Under the pieces are notes generated by a model, which was not told the DNA's origin, searched no databases, and saw only the letters and a program-made list of their open reading frames with translations. 64,000 nucleotides of DNA, taken from contig NZ_JAFKCS010000014.1 in the NCBI RefSeq assembly GCF_017255015.1, forward strand, positions 50,508-114,507, read 5' to 3'. How positions within the stretch are numbered: the stretch's first letter is position 1; every line of letters starts with the position of its first letter. Of this stretch, positions 38,374-49,413 are shown in pieces. A program made the translations under genes and the position numbers. This DNA is from Bowmanella yangjiangensis (lineage in GTDB: Bacteria > Pseudomonadota > Gammaproteobacteria > Enterobacterales > Alteromonadaceae).

Positions 38374-39849
38374 TTAGAGCAGACTCTTGCGTTGGTTAGA
38401 TGGGGGAATCGATAGTGATTCCCGGTACTTGGCGATTGTTCGCCGGGCAACCATAATGCCTTGGTCGGCTAACAACTGCGCAATTTTGCTATCACTAAGT
38501 GGTTTGGCAGGTTTTTCTGCCGCCACCAGTTTCTTAATCAGAGCCCGAATAGCGGTAGATGAACATTCCCCGCCGCTTTCGGTTGCTACGTGGCTGGAGA
38601 AGAAATATTTCAGCTCATAAATGCCGCGTGGCGTATGCATATATTTTTGCGTGGTTACTCTGGAAATGGTGGACTCATGCATATCTACCATTTCTGCCAC
38701 ATCGTTCAATACCATAGGCTTCATGGCTTCCGGGCCGTATTCAAAGAACCCTTGTTGCTGCTGAACAATACAGTTAGCGACCTTCAGTAAGGTGTCATTG
38801 CGGCTTTCCAGACTCTTGATAAACCATTTCGCCTCTTGCATGTGGGAGCGAATAAACTGGCTGTCGCTGGAATTTCGCGCATTGCGGCTCATGGCGGCAT
38901 ACTGCTGGTTAATACTCAGCTTAGGTAAGCTGTCAGGGTTCAGCTCTACCATCCAGCGCCCATTTTTCTTGGCAACAGATACGTCCGGTATAACGTATTC
39001 CGGTTCGCTGGTGACAATGGCACTACCAGGGCGTGGATTGAGCGTTTGCAGTAACCGCAGTGCTTCGCGTAATTCTTCTTCTTTAAGACGCGCCTTGCGC
39101 ATCAAAGTTCGGTAATCTTTGGCAGCCAGCAGATCGCTATATTCATTAATCAATGCTTTGGCTTCTTCCAGCCAAGGCGTGTCCGGTGCAAATTGACGCA
39201 ACTGCACCAGCAGACATTCCTGCACTGAGCGCGAGCCTACTCCAACCGGATCAAACATTTGAATGCGCTTCAGTACACATTCAACTTCATCCAGTTCCAC
39301 CTCTTCGTCTTCAATATCCAGGCTTTGCAGGATATCTTCAGTGCTGACTGTCAGGTATCCGGATTCATCAATACTATCGATGATGGCGATGGCAATGGCA
39401 GCATCGGTTTCACTGAAAGGGGTCAGACGCATCTGCCAAAGCAGGTGATCCTGAATATTGTCAGAGGTTTCCCCCTGGTAAATGGCATCATCATCACTGG
39501 CTGTAGAAGACGATGCGGGGGCCGAAGAGGCGCTGTAGTATTCATCCCAGGTGGTATCTACGGGTAACTCATCGGGCAGTTCCTGCTTTTCCAATGCGTC
39601 GCCGGCTTCCAGGTTCTCGCTATGCTCGCCATTGGAAAGCGATTCATTATCGGGACTATTTAAATCCTGCGCGTCTCCGACAGAGAAGTCCTGTCCGTCA
39701 TCCGCTTCCAACAATGGGTTGGAGTCCAGGGCCTCCTGGATTTCCTGCTGTAGATCCAGCGTAGACAACTGAAGCAGGCGGATAGCCTGTTGCAGTTGCG
39801 GCGTCATCGTGAGCTGCTGGCTGAATTTTAGTTGTAATGCGGGCTTCAT
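38374..39849 (-). CDS. rpoN: RNA polymerase sigma-54 factor
   Basis: RpoN directs polymerase to -24/-12 promoters of nitrogen and other genes. The 491-residue protein has the Gln-rich region I ([23 protein letters not shown], in parts: [14 protein letters not shown]), an acidic linker to about residue 110, a core-binding region, a helix-turn-helix near [17 protein letters not shown], and the RpoN box [10 protein letters not shown] at about 468-477. It follows lptB by 88 bases in the usual order and is followed by hpf. Confidence 0.96.
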   Translation of the reverse strand: MKPALQLKFSQQLTMTPQLQQAIRLLQLSTLDLQQEIQEALDSNPLLEADDGQDFSVGDAQDLNSPDNESLSNGEHSENLEAGDALEKQELPDELPVDTTWDEYYSASSAPASSSTASDDDAIYQGETSDNIQDHLLWQMRLTPFSETDAAIAIAIIDSIDESGYLTVSTEDILQSLDIEDEEVELDEVECVLKRIQMFDPVGVGSRSVQECLLVQLRQFAPDTPWLEEAKALINEYSDLLAAKDYRTLMRKARLKEEELREALRLLQTLNPRPGSAIVTSEPEYVIPDVSVAKKNGRWMVELNPDSLPKLSINQQYAAMSRNARNSSDSQFIRSHMQEAKWFIKSLESRNDTLLKVANCIVQQQQGFFEYGPEAMKPMVLNDVAEMVDMHESTISRVTTQKYMHTPRGIYELKYFFSSHVATESGGECSSTAIRALIKKLVAAEKPAKPLSDSKIAQLLADQGIMVARRTIAKYRESLSIPPSNQRKSLL

Positions 39850-39937
39850 CTACTTCTTATTATGTTCCAATGGCCTTTCAAAATATTGATATGGGCGTTT
39901 TAGCAAAGGTCAAGGTACCCTGCGGCATACGCCTTAA

Positions 39938-40663
39938 CTATAGCCTGAATTGTTCTCCGAGGTATACATCTCTCACCTGCTTGTCATTCAACACCTGTTC
40001 GGCACTACCTTCGGCGATTAATTCACCATGGCTGACAATATAGGCTTTCTCACATACATCCAGGGTTTCACGAACATTGTGGTCGGTGATCAGAACGCCG
40101 ATTCCTCTGTCTTTGAGATGGTGGATAATTTTTTTAATATCGCTGACAGAGATAGGATCTACACCGGCAAAAGGCTCGTCTAACAAAATAAAGCGAGGAT
40201 TGGCAGACAAGGCTCGGGCAATTTCAACCCTGCGCCTTTCACCGCCGGATAAGCTCATGCCGGTGCTATGCCGGATATGGTTAATATTGAACTCATCCAG
40301 CAGGGCATCGGCTTCTTGTTCGCGTTGTTCCTGATTCAGCTCTTTACGTGTTTCCAAAATGGCCATCAGGTTTTGATATACCGTCAGCTTACGAAAAATG
40401 GATGATTCCTGTGGTAAATAACCTATGCCGCGACGGGCACGAACGTGCATAGGTTCGTGACTGAGTTCTTCGTCGTCGATAAAAATTTGGCCTTTATCCA
40501 TGGGTACCAAGCCAACAATCATATAAAAAGAGGTTGTCTTACCCGCACCATTGGGCCCCAGTAGACCAACTATCTGTCCGGCGCTGACTTGCAAACTGAC
40601 ATCACGTACCACCTGGCGGTTTTTGTAGCTTTTGGCCAGATGTGAGGCCTTCAAGGTGGGCAT
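39938..40663 (-). CDS. lptB: Lipopolysaccharide export ATPase LptB
   Basis: LptB powers extraction of LPS from the inner membrane together with LptFG. The 241-residue ATPase has Walker A GPNGAGKT at 36-43, the signature LSGGERRR, Walker [12 protein letters not shown], and [10 protein letters not shown] at the H-loop. It begins four bases after the end of lptA (-). Confidence 0.97.
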   Translation of the reverse strand: MPTLKASHLAKSYKNRQVVRDVSLQVSAGQIVGLLGPNGAGKTTSFYMIVGLVPMDKGQIFIDDEELSHEPMHVRARRGIGYLPQESSIFRKLTVYQNLMAILETRKELNQEQREQEADALLDEFNINHIRHSTGMSLSGGERRRVEIARALSANPRFILLDEPFAGVDPISVSDIKKIIHHLKDRGIGVLITDHNVRETLDVCEKAYIVSHGELIAEGSAEQVLNDKQVRDVYLGEQFRL

Positions 40664-40667
40664 GCTG

Positions 40668-41186
40668 TTACTTCTCCTGCACGGGTTTTTTCTTCGGTTC
40701 AGGCTGGAATATTGTCTCTACGCGACCATCTCCGTCATCTGAACCTTGCGCAACCAACTGCTCTTTCTCCATGTTGAATTCGATTTTATCACCGCTGACA
40801 CTGCTACTGTTTTGATGTAGCTCAGCATTTCCGCTAAGTGTCAGTGTGCGTTTTTCTACATGGTATTCGATATGGTTTGCCAACGCTCGAATGCGACTAC
40901 CATCTGCCATGGTTTGCTGATATTCGGCAGGATTACCGCGGGCGATAAAAATTTCCCGGCCTTTGCCCTGCTCTGCATTTACTTCCACTTCACCCGCTTC
41001 AATGCTGAGTGACCCCTGAGTGATTTTTACATCTTCCCGAAAGATGGATATTTTGTTGATGCCATCTCCGGACTGGAATTTAGAGGCCACGCGGATGGGT
41101 TCATTGAAGTCCTGATTGATGGCATTGGCAGCGGCGCTGAGTAGCAGAGCGGTCAGCAGCAGGTTCAGTTTAGTTGTCTTTGCCAT
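40668..41186 (-). CDS. lptA: Lipopolysaccharide transport protein LptA
   Basis: LptA bridges the periplasm between LptC and LptD. The 172-residue protein has a signal peptide (residues 1-22, ending ANA) and the beta-jellyroll OstA domain with [14 protein letters not shown] and [13 protein letters not shown] charged tail [11 protein letters not shown] is at the end. The gene overlaps lptC by 17 bases. Confidence 0.94.
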   Translation of the reverse strand: MAKTTKLNLLLTALLLSAAANAINQDFNEPIRVASKFQSGDGINKISIFREDVKITQGSLSIEAGEVEVNAEQGKGREIFIARGNPAEYQQTMADGSRIRALANHIEYHVEKRTLTLSGNAELHQNSSSVSGDKIEFNMEKEQLVAQGSDDGDGRVETIFQPEPKKKPVQEK

Positions 41187-41733
41187 AGATGGTCTCTACG
41201 TGATCCAGTAATTCAAATTGTTTGTTATTCATATCAGCACTAAAACCATTGCCGCGAATGGTGTAATTGACGCCTGAAATAGTCACGGGCTGGTCTGAAT
41301 GCATGATCTTGTTGTTGAGATCGATTTCAATAAAGCTGGTATTGATGGTTTGTAAAATGCCGTCTTCACTGAGACTGCGGATCTCAACATTGGTTTCCAA
41401 TTGGATGCGGTTGTCTTCATATAAGGTGCCTTCCTGGGCGGTAATTTCCCAAGGGGGCTCTTCAGCCTTCACAAACACGCTGTATTGAGGCTGTTGAAAC
41501 AAGGTAAAACCCAGAGCTTCATAATGTTCCATGACGGTAGCATGGATACTATGAGTGAGAACCCCTTCCTCGTTATACAGGTTGGTTTGCATATTGCGCG
41601 CCTGATAATTCGGCTGCCATACATCTTCCTTGGGTTTGTTTGTCTGGGGTTGTTCGCTGTCCTGCCACCAGTTGTAGTTGGTGGCCACAATCAGCAAGAA
41701 CAGCAGAAGTATACTTAAGGTTAAGCGGTTCAT
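41170..41733 (-). CDS. lptC: Lipopolysaccharide export protein LptC
   Basis: LptC is a single-pass inner-membrane protein that hands LPS to LptA. The 187-residue product has a membrane segment at residues 4-21 and the beta-jellyroll (LTHSIHATVMEHYEALGFTLF, in parts: TVMEHYEALGFTLFQQP) and ANVEIRSLSEDGI. Its ATG overlaps the kdsC stop (ATGA), and it overlaps lptA by 17 bases. Confidence 0.92.
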   Translation of the reverse strand: MNRLTLSILLLFLLIVATNYNWWQDSEQPQTNKPKEDVWQPNYQARNMQTNLYNEEGVLTHSIHATVMEHYEALGFTLFQQPQYSVFVKAEEPPWEITAQEGTLYEDNRIQLETNVEIRSLSEDGILQTINTSFIEIDLNNKIMHSDQPVTISGVNYTIRGNGFSADMNNKQFELLDHVETIYGKDN

Positions 41734-42287
41734 ACGCTGCTGCCGTGACTGATGGTTAGTTTATCCTGGGCCTGCAGGAGTAGGTCACAAACCTCGCGCA
41801 CTGCCCCAAAGCCACCCGTACACTGCGTAATGTAGTCAGCTTGTTGCTTTACAAAAGGATGACCATCGGGCACCGATATGCTCAAAGCGGATAGCTCAAA
41901 CATGCTCACATCCGGCATGTCATCTCCCATAGCGGCGACCTGCTCAGAGGTTAATTCAAGTTCCGTCATCAGATTTTGCAAGGCGAAGCCTTTGTTTTCC
42001 TCTCCCTGAATGATATGTCTGATGCCTAAGGCGCGCATTCTATCTTCGACAATGCGGGATTTTCGGCCGGTAATCACGGCAACTTCCACGTCTATATTCA
42101 TTAGCGCTTTTACACCGTAACCGTCTCTGGTATGAAACGCTTTTAACTCTTCGCCGGCGTTACCCAAATAAATTCGTCCATCCGAGAAAATTCCGTCTAC
42201 ATCGCAAACCAGCAAACAAATAGCTTTGCAGCGCTCGAACAGGCTGTTGTCGATGTGGCCATAGAGGGTCGAAACTGGGCTTGTCAT
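41730..42287 (-). CDS. kdsC: 3-deoxy-D-manno-octulosonate 8-phosphate phosphatase
   Basis: KdsC makes KDO from KDO 8-phosphate for the LPS core. The 185-residue HAD-like enzyme has DVDGIFSDG with the nucleophile Asp29 and Asp31, then VAVITGRKS, and DDMPDVSMFE. In E. coli kdsD lies between yrbG and kdsC. Here kdsD is missing and only 20 bases separate the two. See findings. Confidence 0.95.
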   Translation of the reverse strand: MTSPVSTLYGHIDNSLFERCKAICLLVCDVDGIFSDGRIYLGNAGEELKAFHTRDGYGVKALMNIDVEVAVITGRKSRIVEDRMRALGIRHIIQGEENKGFALQNLMTELELTSEQVAAMGDDMPDVSMFELSALSISVPDGHPFVKQQADYITQCTGGFGAVREVCDLLLQAQDKLTISHGSSV

Positions 42288-42307
42288 TCAATGTACTTTT
42301 GCGTGTT

Positions 42308-43264
42308 TTAAGTTTGAAACAGACTGGTTTGATACGCTAGGTAGCAAGCCAGCAGCAATCCGCCTTGCCAGCGTTCTACACGTCGGCGTTCTTTTATGGC
42401 GAAGCAAAACAATACAAGTAGCAGGGTTAATACCAACATTACTGGCATATCACGCTGCATGGCCTGAGGATCTATGTAACCCGGGGCCAACATTCCTGGC
42501 ATGGATAAAACCGCCAGTATATTAAAAATGTTGGAGCCCAGAATGTTTCCTAAGGCTAAATCATCTTCTTTCTTGAGTATTCCGGCAACACTTGTTGCTA
42601 ACTCGGGCAAGCTGGTACCTATGGCGACAATGGTTAGCCCAATGACTAAATCACTGATGCCTAGAGTTCTGGCAATATGTGTGGCGGAATCTACCATTAT
42701 ATGGGCACTAAGTGGAAGTAACAGTGATCCTGCCAGCAGCCATATCACTGCTTTTGCGCTGGATAATCGCGGTAATTCTTTATCCACCTCTGTGTTGAGG
42801 GGGTCAGCTTTATCACTTCGCAGAGAAAGCCAAGCTAGCAAACCAATGACCAAAAAGAACAGAAGCAATAACAACAGGCCTTCCCGATACCCCAGCACAC
42901 CATCCCAGAGTAAATATGCCGCCAGCAAGGATACCAAGAGTAAAATTGGCATTTCCCGACGCAGCGTTGTGGAGGCTATTTGCAGCGGCCGGAGCAAGGC
43001 TGCAATACCCAGTACCAAGCCAATATTCGCTATATTAGAACCAATGGCGTTGCCGACTGCTGTGTCGCGGCTACCTGCCAGTGCAGCACTGACCGACACC
43101 ATAATTTCAGGCGCGGAAGAACCCATAGCCACAATAGTTAATCCTATGAGTAATGGAGGCAGTCCAAAATTCTTTGCCAATGCCGACGCCCCGCAAATAA
43201 AGCGTTCAGCACTCCAACTCAGGGCTATCAGGGCGCCCAGAAAGAGTAAAAACTCAATGATCAC
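42308..43264 (-). CDS. yrbG: Calcium/sodium antiporter YrbG
   Basis: This 318-residue protein of the CaCA family has about ten membrane segments and two alpha repeats: GSSAPEIMVSVSAAL near residues 48-62 and GTSLPELATSVAGI in the second half, both with the acidic residue in the transport site. It is the first gene of the minus-strand yrbG-ptsO block and is divergent from mlaF. Confidence 0.93.
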   Translation of the reverse strand: MIIEFLLFLGALIALSWSAERFICGASALAKNFGLPPLLIGLTIVAMGSSAPEIMVSVSAALAGSRDTAVGNAIGSNIANIGLVLGIAALLRPLQIASTTLRREMPILLLVSLLAAYLLWDGVLGYREGLLLLLLFFLVIGLLAWLSLRSDKADPLNTEVDKELPRLSSAKAVIWLLAGSLLLPLSAHIMVDSATHIARTLGISDLVIGLTIVAIGTSLPELATSVAGILKKEDDLALGNILGSNIFNILAVLSMPGMLAPGYIDPQAMQRDMPVMLVLTLLLVLFCFAIKERRRVERWQGGLLLACYLAYQTSLFQT

Positions 43265-43544
43265 GGACTGTTCAACTCCGTCCCTGTCGACACGTAATGG
43301 GATTGTCGCAAAAAGCCAGGGATTTTCCTAATCCGGGGAATCATAGATTGCCTAAGTAAACACTTGCGTTTACAATTTGCATCTGACCGTTCAAATGCAA
43401 CGTGGAATAATGAGTTGTTCTACGATTTTCGAACAATTAGAACACAACTTATTACTTTTTAGCTTTGTTGCAGTTTCATGAAAAACATTACAATGCGCCA
43501 TGTTCTGGTTGTTCGGACCTGAAGCCCGGTGAATGGATGAGTAG
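43265..43544. promoter_or_regulatory. Divergent promoter region yrbG / mlaF
   Basis: 280 bases with no gene. A candidate mlaF promoter is TTGTTG (43465-43470) with an 18-base gap to TACAAT (43489-43494). This would start transcription near 43501, about 44 bases before the mlaF ATG. The rest is AT-rich, with a partly paired TTGCAT...ATGCAA element near 43376-43400. Confidence 0.4.
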
Positions 43545-44342
43545 ATGGAAGACTTGGTAAATGTAGACAACCTGACGTTTTCTCGCGGTAAGCGGTTAAT
43601 TTATCAGGACATTTCTTTGCGTCTCGCCAAAGGAAAAACCACGGCCATTATGGGCCCCAGTGGTATTGGGAAAACCACCTTATTGAAACTGATTGGCGGT
43701 CAGTTGCGCCCCGATAGCGGAGAGATACTCTTCAAGGGCGAGTCTATCCCAAAAATGCGCAGGTCGCGCTTGTTTGAAGTGCGACGTCATATGAGCATGC
43801 TGTTTCAAAGTGGCGCACTGTTTACCGATATGACGGTATTTGACAATGTTGCCTTCCCCCTGCGAGAGCACACCAGGTTGTCTGAGGATTTAATTCGACT
43901 GCTGGTGTTGATGAAACTGCAGGCCGTAGGGTTACGCGGTGCGGCAGATATGATGCCCAGTGAATTATCTGGCGGCATGGCCAGGCGAGCAGCGCTGGCC
44001 CGTGCTATCGCTTTGGATCCTGAACTTATCATGTATGACGAACCCTTTGCTGGACAGGATCCTATTTCCATGGGGGTCTTAGTTAAGCTAATTAAGGAAT
44101 TAAATAACGCCTTAAATTTGACCAGCGTGGTGGTAACGCATGATGTGACTGAGGTCATGTCCATCGCCGATTATGTGTACATCCTGGCAGACAAAAAGAT
44201 TATAGGGGAAGGGACCCCAGAACAGATTCGAACTCATGAATCGCCTTTGGTGCAACAGTTTCTGCTTGGCCGCGCTGATGGTCCCGTGCCTTTTCATTTT
44301 CCAGCCCAAAGTTTGGAACAGCAATTATTGGAGAAACGTTGA
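43545..44342 (+). CDS. mlaF: Phospholipid ABC transporter ATP-binding protein MlaF
   Basis: MlaF energises the MlaFEDB complex, which moves phospholipids between the inner and outer membrane. The 265-residue ATPase has Walker A GPSGIGKT at 37-44, signature LSGGMARR, Walker [13 protein letters not shown] and the [10 protein letters not shown]-loop. Its stop overlaps the mlaE ATG (ATGA). Confidence 0.97.
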   Translation: MEDLVNVDNLTFSRGKRLIYQDISLRLAKGKTTAIMGPSGIGKTTLLKLIGGQLRPDSGEILFKGESIPKMRRSRLFEVRRHMSMLFQSGALFTDMTVFDNVAFPLREHTRLSEDLIRLLVLMKLQAVGLRGAADMMPSELSGGMARRAALARAIALDPELIMYDEPFAGQDPISMGVLVKLIKELNNALNLTSVVVTHDVTEVMSIADYVYILADKKIIGEGTPEQIRTHESPLVQQFLLGRADGPVPFHFPAQSLEQQLLEKR

Positions 44343-45118
44343 TGGAATGGTTTGCACGCCTGGGCAGGTCTACATTAGAGACTTTGGCTGGCGTTGGGCG
44401 GGCTGCTTACGTGTTATTTGGCGCACTGGTTGCCAGACCTCAGTTGAAGAATATTCCCCTGACGATCAAACAGATCTATTTCGTTGGGGTGCAGTCTTTA
44501 TTGATTATTGTTGTTTCTGGTGCATTCATCGGCATGGTGATGGCCTTACAAGGCTATACGGTACTAGTGGATTACGGGGCTGAAGAAAGCCTGGGTCCTA
44601 TGGTGGCGCTGTCCCTGCTGCGTGAGTTGGGGCCTGTGGTAACCGCATTATTGTTTGCTGGTCGTGCTGGCTCTGCGCTGACGGCTGAGATCGGCTTGAT
44701 GAAGGCCACCGAGCAGTTGAGTAGCCTTGAAATGATGGCAGTAGATCCATTACGCCGGGTGATCGCCCCGAGGCTATGGGCTGGTATTATCGCTATGCCA
44801 ATGCTGGCAGTAATTTTCAGCGCGGTAGGCATATTAGGTGGTCAGGTTGTTGGGGTCGATTGGTTAGGTGTTGACGCTGGTAGCTACTGGTCTGTTATGC
44901 AAGCGTCTGTTGAGTTTGAGAAAGATGTGGGTAACGGCATTATCAAGAGCCTGGTCTTTGCAGTTATCGTAACTTGGATTGCGGTATTCAAAGGCTATGA
45001 CTCTGTTCCTACTTCTGAGGGCATCAGCAAGGCGACAACTGAGACTGTTGTGTATTCCTCTCTGGCTGTGCTGGGAGTGGATTTCGTTTTAACCGCATTG
45101 ATGTTTGGTACGCATTGA
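44339..45118 (+). CDS. mlaE: Phospholipid ABC transporter permease MlaE
   Basis: The 259-residue permease has five or six membrane segments and the MlaE motif region [15 protein letters not shown], followed by the [33 protein letters not shown] stretch (in parts: [28 protein letters not shown]), typical of MlaE/YrbE proteins. It lies between mlaF and mlaD. Confidence 0.96.
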   Translation: MMEWFARLGRSTLETLAGVGRAAYVLFGALVARPQLKNIPLTIKQIYFVGVQSLLIIVVSGAFIGMVMALQGYTVLVDYGAEESLGPMVALSLLRELGPVVTALLFAGRAGSALTAEIGLMKATEQLSSLEMMAVDPLRRVIAPRLWAGIIAMPMLAVIFSAVGILGGQVVGVDWLGVDAGSYWSVMQASVEFEKDVGNGIIKSLVFAVIVTWIAVFKGYDSVPTSEGISKATTETVVYSSLAVLGVDFVLTALMFGTH

Positions 45119-45132
45119 CAGGGGATTGGGCA

Positions 45133-45600
45133 ATGAATTCTAGAAAAGTTGAAGTATTGGTTGGGATATTTGTCGCTATTGCCGCTGCCGCCCTTATTAT
45201 GCTGGCCCTGAAGGTGGCAGACAGGGGCATCAGTGGCAATGGTGAGACTTATGTGCTGAAGGCCAAGTTTGACAACATCGGTGGTTTGAAAGTGCGCTCA
45301 CCAATTAAGGTCGGCGGCGTGGTCGTTGGCCGAGTGGGCAGCATTAGTCTGGATGAAGATGATTTTAGCCCTGTGGTGACCTTGGTGATAGGTAAAGAGT
45401 TCGACAAGTTTCCGGCCACCAGTTCGGTGTCTATTCTTACCTCTGGGCTTTTGGGTGAGCAATATATTGGGCTGCAACCTGGTTTTATGCTGGAAGAGGA
45501 TGATGTCCTCAAACCCGGGCAGTTTATCGAAGATACCAAATCGGCATTGGTACTGGAGGACTTAATTGGCCAGTTCCTGTTTAGCCGAGGTAACGATTAA
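45133..45600 (+). CDS. mlaD: Phospholipid ABC transporter substrate-binding protein MlaD
   Basis: MlaD has one N-terminal membrane segment (residues about 7-25) and a MCE domain forming the lipid-binding hexamer: FDNIGGLKVRSPIKVGGVVVGRV (in parts: FDNIGGLKVRSPIKVGG). The 155-residue length with a C-terminal PGQFIEDTKSALVLEDLIG is usual. I chose ATG 45133 (GGGGATTGGG upstream) over a TTG at 45115. Confidence 0.95.
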   Translation: MNSRKVEVLVGIFVAIAAAALIMLALKVADRGISGNGETYVLKAKFDNIGGLKVRSPIKVGGVVVGRVGSISLDEDDFSPVVTLVIGKEFDKFPATSSVSILTSGLLGEQYIGLQPGFMLEEDDVLKPGQFIEDTKSALVLEDLIGQFLFSRGND

Positions 45601-45635
45601 GCCCCAGATTTTTTTAGTTTGCGTGGAGAGTATAT

Positions 45636-46289
45636 ATGTTAGTTAAGAAGCTGATGAGCTGGTTTGCCGTAGCAACACTGGTTTTGTCAAGCCAGGTATT
45701 TGCACAGGATCAGGATGATCCCTATCAGTTGTTGTCCTCGGTGGCTACCAAGACCTTTGACCGCATCAAATCAGAGAGGGGTGAAATTAAGGCTAATCCT
45801 GAAATTTTACGTGAGATCATGGAGCAAGAGCTGCTGCCTTATATTGATTACAAGTTTGCAGCGCTTAAAGTCTTAGGTAAGCATTTCAAGTCCGTGCCCA
45901 GAGAACGTATTCCTGAATATGTGCAGGTTTTTCGCGACTATCTGGTAACCACCTATGCCTTGGCAATGGCACAGTATGATAACCAAACCGTTGAGTTTGA
46001 ACCCAATCGCGGTGAGGTAGAAGAAGAGCGTGTCGTTACCGTGCGTGCGTTAGTCAAAGAGGAAGGCAGACCTGATATCAAGCTTGCCTTCAAGGTACGT
46101 AAGAGTAATAACACAGAGCAATGGAAAGCTTACGACATGGTAGCTGAAGGTATCAGTATGCTGTCCAGCAAGCAGAGCGAATTGGAAGGAATCATTCGTC
46201 AGGACGGTATTGATGCCGTAATCAAACTGATGAAAGAGAAGAACGCTCAACCCATTTCCCTGCAGAAGATTGCCGAAGGTAGTGCATGA
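45636..46289 (+). CDS. mlaC: Phospholipid transport protein MlaC
   Basis: A periplasmic carrier, 217 residues, with a signal peptide ending VFAQ near residue 23. The MlaC fold shows in EILREIMEQELLPYIDYKFAALKVLG (in parts: EQELLPYIDYKFAALKVLG), where phospholipids bind between helices and sheet. A GGAGAG ribosome site precedes the start. Its stop overlaps the mlaB ATG (ATGA). Confidence 0.95.
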   Translation: MLVKKLMSWFAVATLVLSSQVFAQDQDDPYQLLSSVATKTFDRIKSERGEIKANPEILREIMEQELLPYIDYKFAALKVLGKHFKSVPRERIPEYVQVFRDYLVTTYALAMAQYDNQTVEFEPNRGEVEEERVVTVRALVKEEGRPDIKLAFKVRKSNNTEQWKAYDMVAEGISMLSSKQSELEGIIRQDGIDAVIKLMKEKNAQPISLQKIAEGSA

Positions 46290-46585
46290 GTGCACTGAAT
46301 ATTGAGTTCGCTGACTCACCGGGCGTTTGTCGCCTGGTGGGTTCGTTGACCCTCGACTATGTTATGGATCTGGAAGCTCAACAAAGCGCGCTTTGGCAGC
46401 ATAAACAACTGACCCTTGATTTAGCTGATTTGCAGCAATCCGATATGGCTGGGCTGGCCTGGCTGGTTAGGTTGGTTGGTGAGGCCAGACTGCGCGGCGT
46501 ATCAATGCGTTTTACCAATCCGCCAGATACTTTACTCAAGTTGGCAAAAATCAGCGACGTAGACAAGCTTTTACCGTTAGAATAA
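46286..46585 (+). CDS. mlaB: Phospholipid ABC transporter accessory STAS protein MlaB
   Basis: MlaB is a 99-residue STAS-domain subunit that stabilises MlaF. The pattern LTLDLADLQQSDMAGLAWLVRLV has the STAS loop DSxG-like element DMAG. It overlaps mlaC and is followed by ibaG. Confidence 0.9.
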   Translation: MSALNIEFADSPGVCRLVGSLTLDYVMDLEAQQSALWQHKQLTLDLADLQQSDMAGLAWLVRLVGEARLRGVSMRFTNPPDTLLKLAKISDVDKLLPLE

Positions 46586-46615
46586 CCAGCCTGTGCCACA
46601 GGCTGGAAGTTTCTT

Positions 46616-46873
46616 ATGCCAATCAGTCAAATCGAACAGTTGCTCAAGGATGCCCTGGAGCTTAACGAACTGTACGTCAAGGGAGAAGGCTCCCATTTTC
46701 AGGTTATTGCCGTATCCGCTCAATTCGACGGAGCCAGCCGGGTCAAAAAGCAACAGATGGTCTATGCCCCTTTGTCTGCGTTGATTGCCGATGGCACTGT
46801 ACATGCACTATCTATCAAAGCGTTCACACCAGAAGAATGGCAGCGTGAGCGCAAGTTTCTGATGCCGGAGTGA
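46616..46873 (+). CDS. ibaG: BolA family protein IbaG
   Basis: The 85-residue BolA-like protein has the FAD-free alpha-beta fold with [14 protein letters not shown] and the helix-turn-helix-like C-terminus [19 protein letters not shown]. IbaG binds [2Fe-2S] glutaredoxins and affects cell shape and stress tolerance. The gene sits between mlaB and murA, the usual order, and ends 3 bases before murA. Confidence 0.93.
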   Translation: MPISQIEQLLKDALELNELYVKGEGSHFQVIAVSAQFDGASRVKKQQMVYAPLSALIADGTVHALSIKAFTPEEWQRERKFLMPE

Positions 46874-48133
<1,260 letters not shown>

Positions 48134-48145
48134 TCCTTGGGTCTA

Positions 48146-48172
48146 AAAAAGCCGCTAATTAAGCGGCTTTTT
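48146..48172. terminator. Bidirectional terminator between murA and degS
   Basis: AAAAAGCCGCT (48146-48156), loop AATTA, AGCGGCTTTTT (48162-48172). It starts 12 bases after murA and ends just before the degS stop at 48174, so it can end both convergent transcripts. Confidence 0.85.
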
Positions 48173-48173
48173 A

Positions 48174-49265
48174 TTAGCTGCTGGTCAGCTCCGATATGGT
48201 GACGGTAACATTCAGGCGTTGTCTGCTTTCGCCTCGCAGTAGTTCGAAATCTAAAGTTGAACCCGGTGGCGTTTCTGCGACTTGGTCGAGGGTTTTAAAA
48301 GTACTTTCGATAGGTTTACCGTTGATGGTAATCAGTGTATCACCCACTTTTATACCTGCCCTGGCGGCCGGTCCTAATGGATCAACACCGTTGACAAGAA
48401 TGCCCGATTCGCCCAGAAATTCTGTACCGCTGATGCCCAGATATCCGCGAATTACTCTGCCATGGGCGATAATGTCATCCATCACGCGTTTGGCCAGTGC
48501 ATAAGGCACCGCAAAGAATATCCCTGCGACATCTTTTACTCTATGGTTACGATCTAAGGTCTTAAAATTAGCGTTGTTAATACCTACTAGTGTGCCATTG
48601 CTGTCGACCAGCGCACCGCCTGAATTTCCTTCGTTGAGTACAGCATCCATTTGAATAAAGTCGGCATAGTTGGCGTTACTGACGTAATTGCTTAAGCCGC
48701 CACGGCCGGTGGCACTAATGATACCTTGGGTGATGGTTTGCCCGAGGTTATAGGGATTGCCAATGGCTAACACCAAATCACCCACTTGCGTTTCATATTC
48801 ACTGCTTTGCGGAATAACTGGGAGATTCTGGTCGTTTACTTTTAACACTGCCAGGTCGGTATGTGGGTCCTGGCCGACTAACATGGCTTCCAATCCGCGC
48901 CCATCCTGAAGTACCACAGTGATGCGTTCTGAACCCTTGATAACGTGATAACAGGTGAGAATATGTCCGTTTGACGTCATTAATACACCGGAGCCGAGGC
49001 TGGTGCGCTCGACAGGTTGACGACGATATAACAATGGACGGCTGTCGTAGCTGGTGCTGTAAATGTTCACTACAGCTGGGGCTGCTTTGTTTATGGCGCT
49101 GCTGAAGCTCAATGGGGCGGTGCTAAAACCCTGCCGCTGGAAAAGTCCCAGGGAAAGAGAGGTTGAATTACGCAATTCAGGGAGGAGCAACAGCAGTATG
49201 CCAGCTACAAAAATGCCGAGTAGGATGGATTTGATTAGGAAATGTAGCCAGCTAGTCTGTTTCAC
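48174..49265 (-). CDS. degS: Inner-membrane serine protease DegS
   Basis: DegS cuts RseA when misfolded outer-membrane proteins bind its PDZ domain, releasing sigma-E. The 363-residue protein has an N-terminal membrane anchor (residues 12-28), a catalytic triad His107 (LTCYHVIKG), Asp137 and Ser215 (GNSGGAL), and one PDZ domain (RGYLGISGTEFLGESGILVN). It is the last of three minus-strand genes, after degQ, 148 bases away. Confidence 0.95.
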   Translation of the reverse strand: MKQTSWLHFLIKSILLGIFVAGILLLLLPELRNSTSLSLGLFQRQGFSTAPLSFSSAINKAAPAVVNIYSTSYDSRPLLYRRQPVERTSLGSGVLMTSNGHILTCYHVIKGSERITVVLQDGRGLEAMLVGQDPHTDLAVLKVNDQNLPVIPQSSEYETQVGDLVLAIGNPYNLGQTITQGIISATGRGGLSNYVSNANYADFIQMDAVLNEGNSGGALVDSNGTLVGINNANFKTLDRNHRVKDVAGIFFAVPYALAKRVMDDIIAHGRVIRGYLGISGTEFLGESGILVNGVDPLGPAARAGIKVGDTLITINGKPIESTFKTLDQVAETPPGSTLDFELLRGESRQRLNVTVTISELTSS

Positions 49266-49370
49266 AAATGTGTTAGGTCAGTCAAAACTGACCTGAGGAT
49301 AGCATTGTCGTGTGCCTGATGACAGTCTGTTTAGGCGCTATAAAGTAATACAACGTCTTGTTATGCATAA

Positions 49371-49396
49371 AAAAGGCCGCCATTGGGCAGCCTTTT
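49371..49396 (-). terminator. Terminator after degQ
   Basis: On the minus strand AAAAGGCTGCC / GGCGGCCTTTT pair with one mismatch and are followed by a T-run (TTTTTTATG). It ends 18 bases after degQ and separates it from degS. Confidence 0.75.
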
Positions 49397-49413
49397 AGGC
49401 GCTGCGAGCGGTG

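Noticed and set aside
42501..43331. 276-codon open frame on the plus strand over yrbG
   Set aside because: It is the mirror of the CaCA antiporter gene, rich in Ser and Pro, and no homology is visible.
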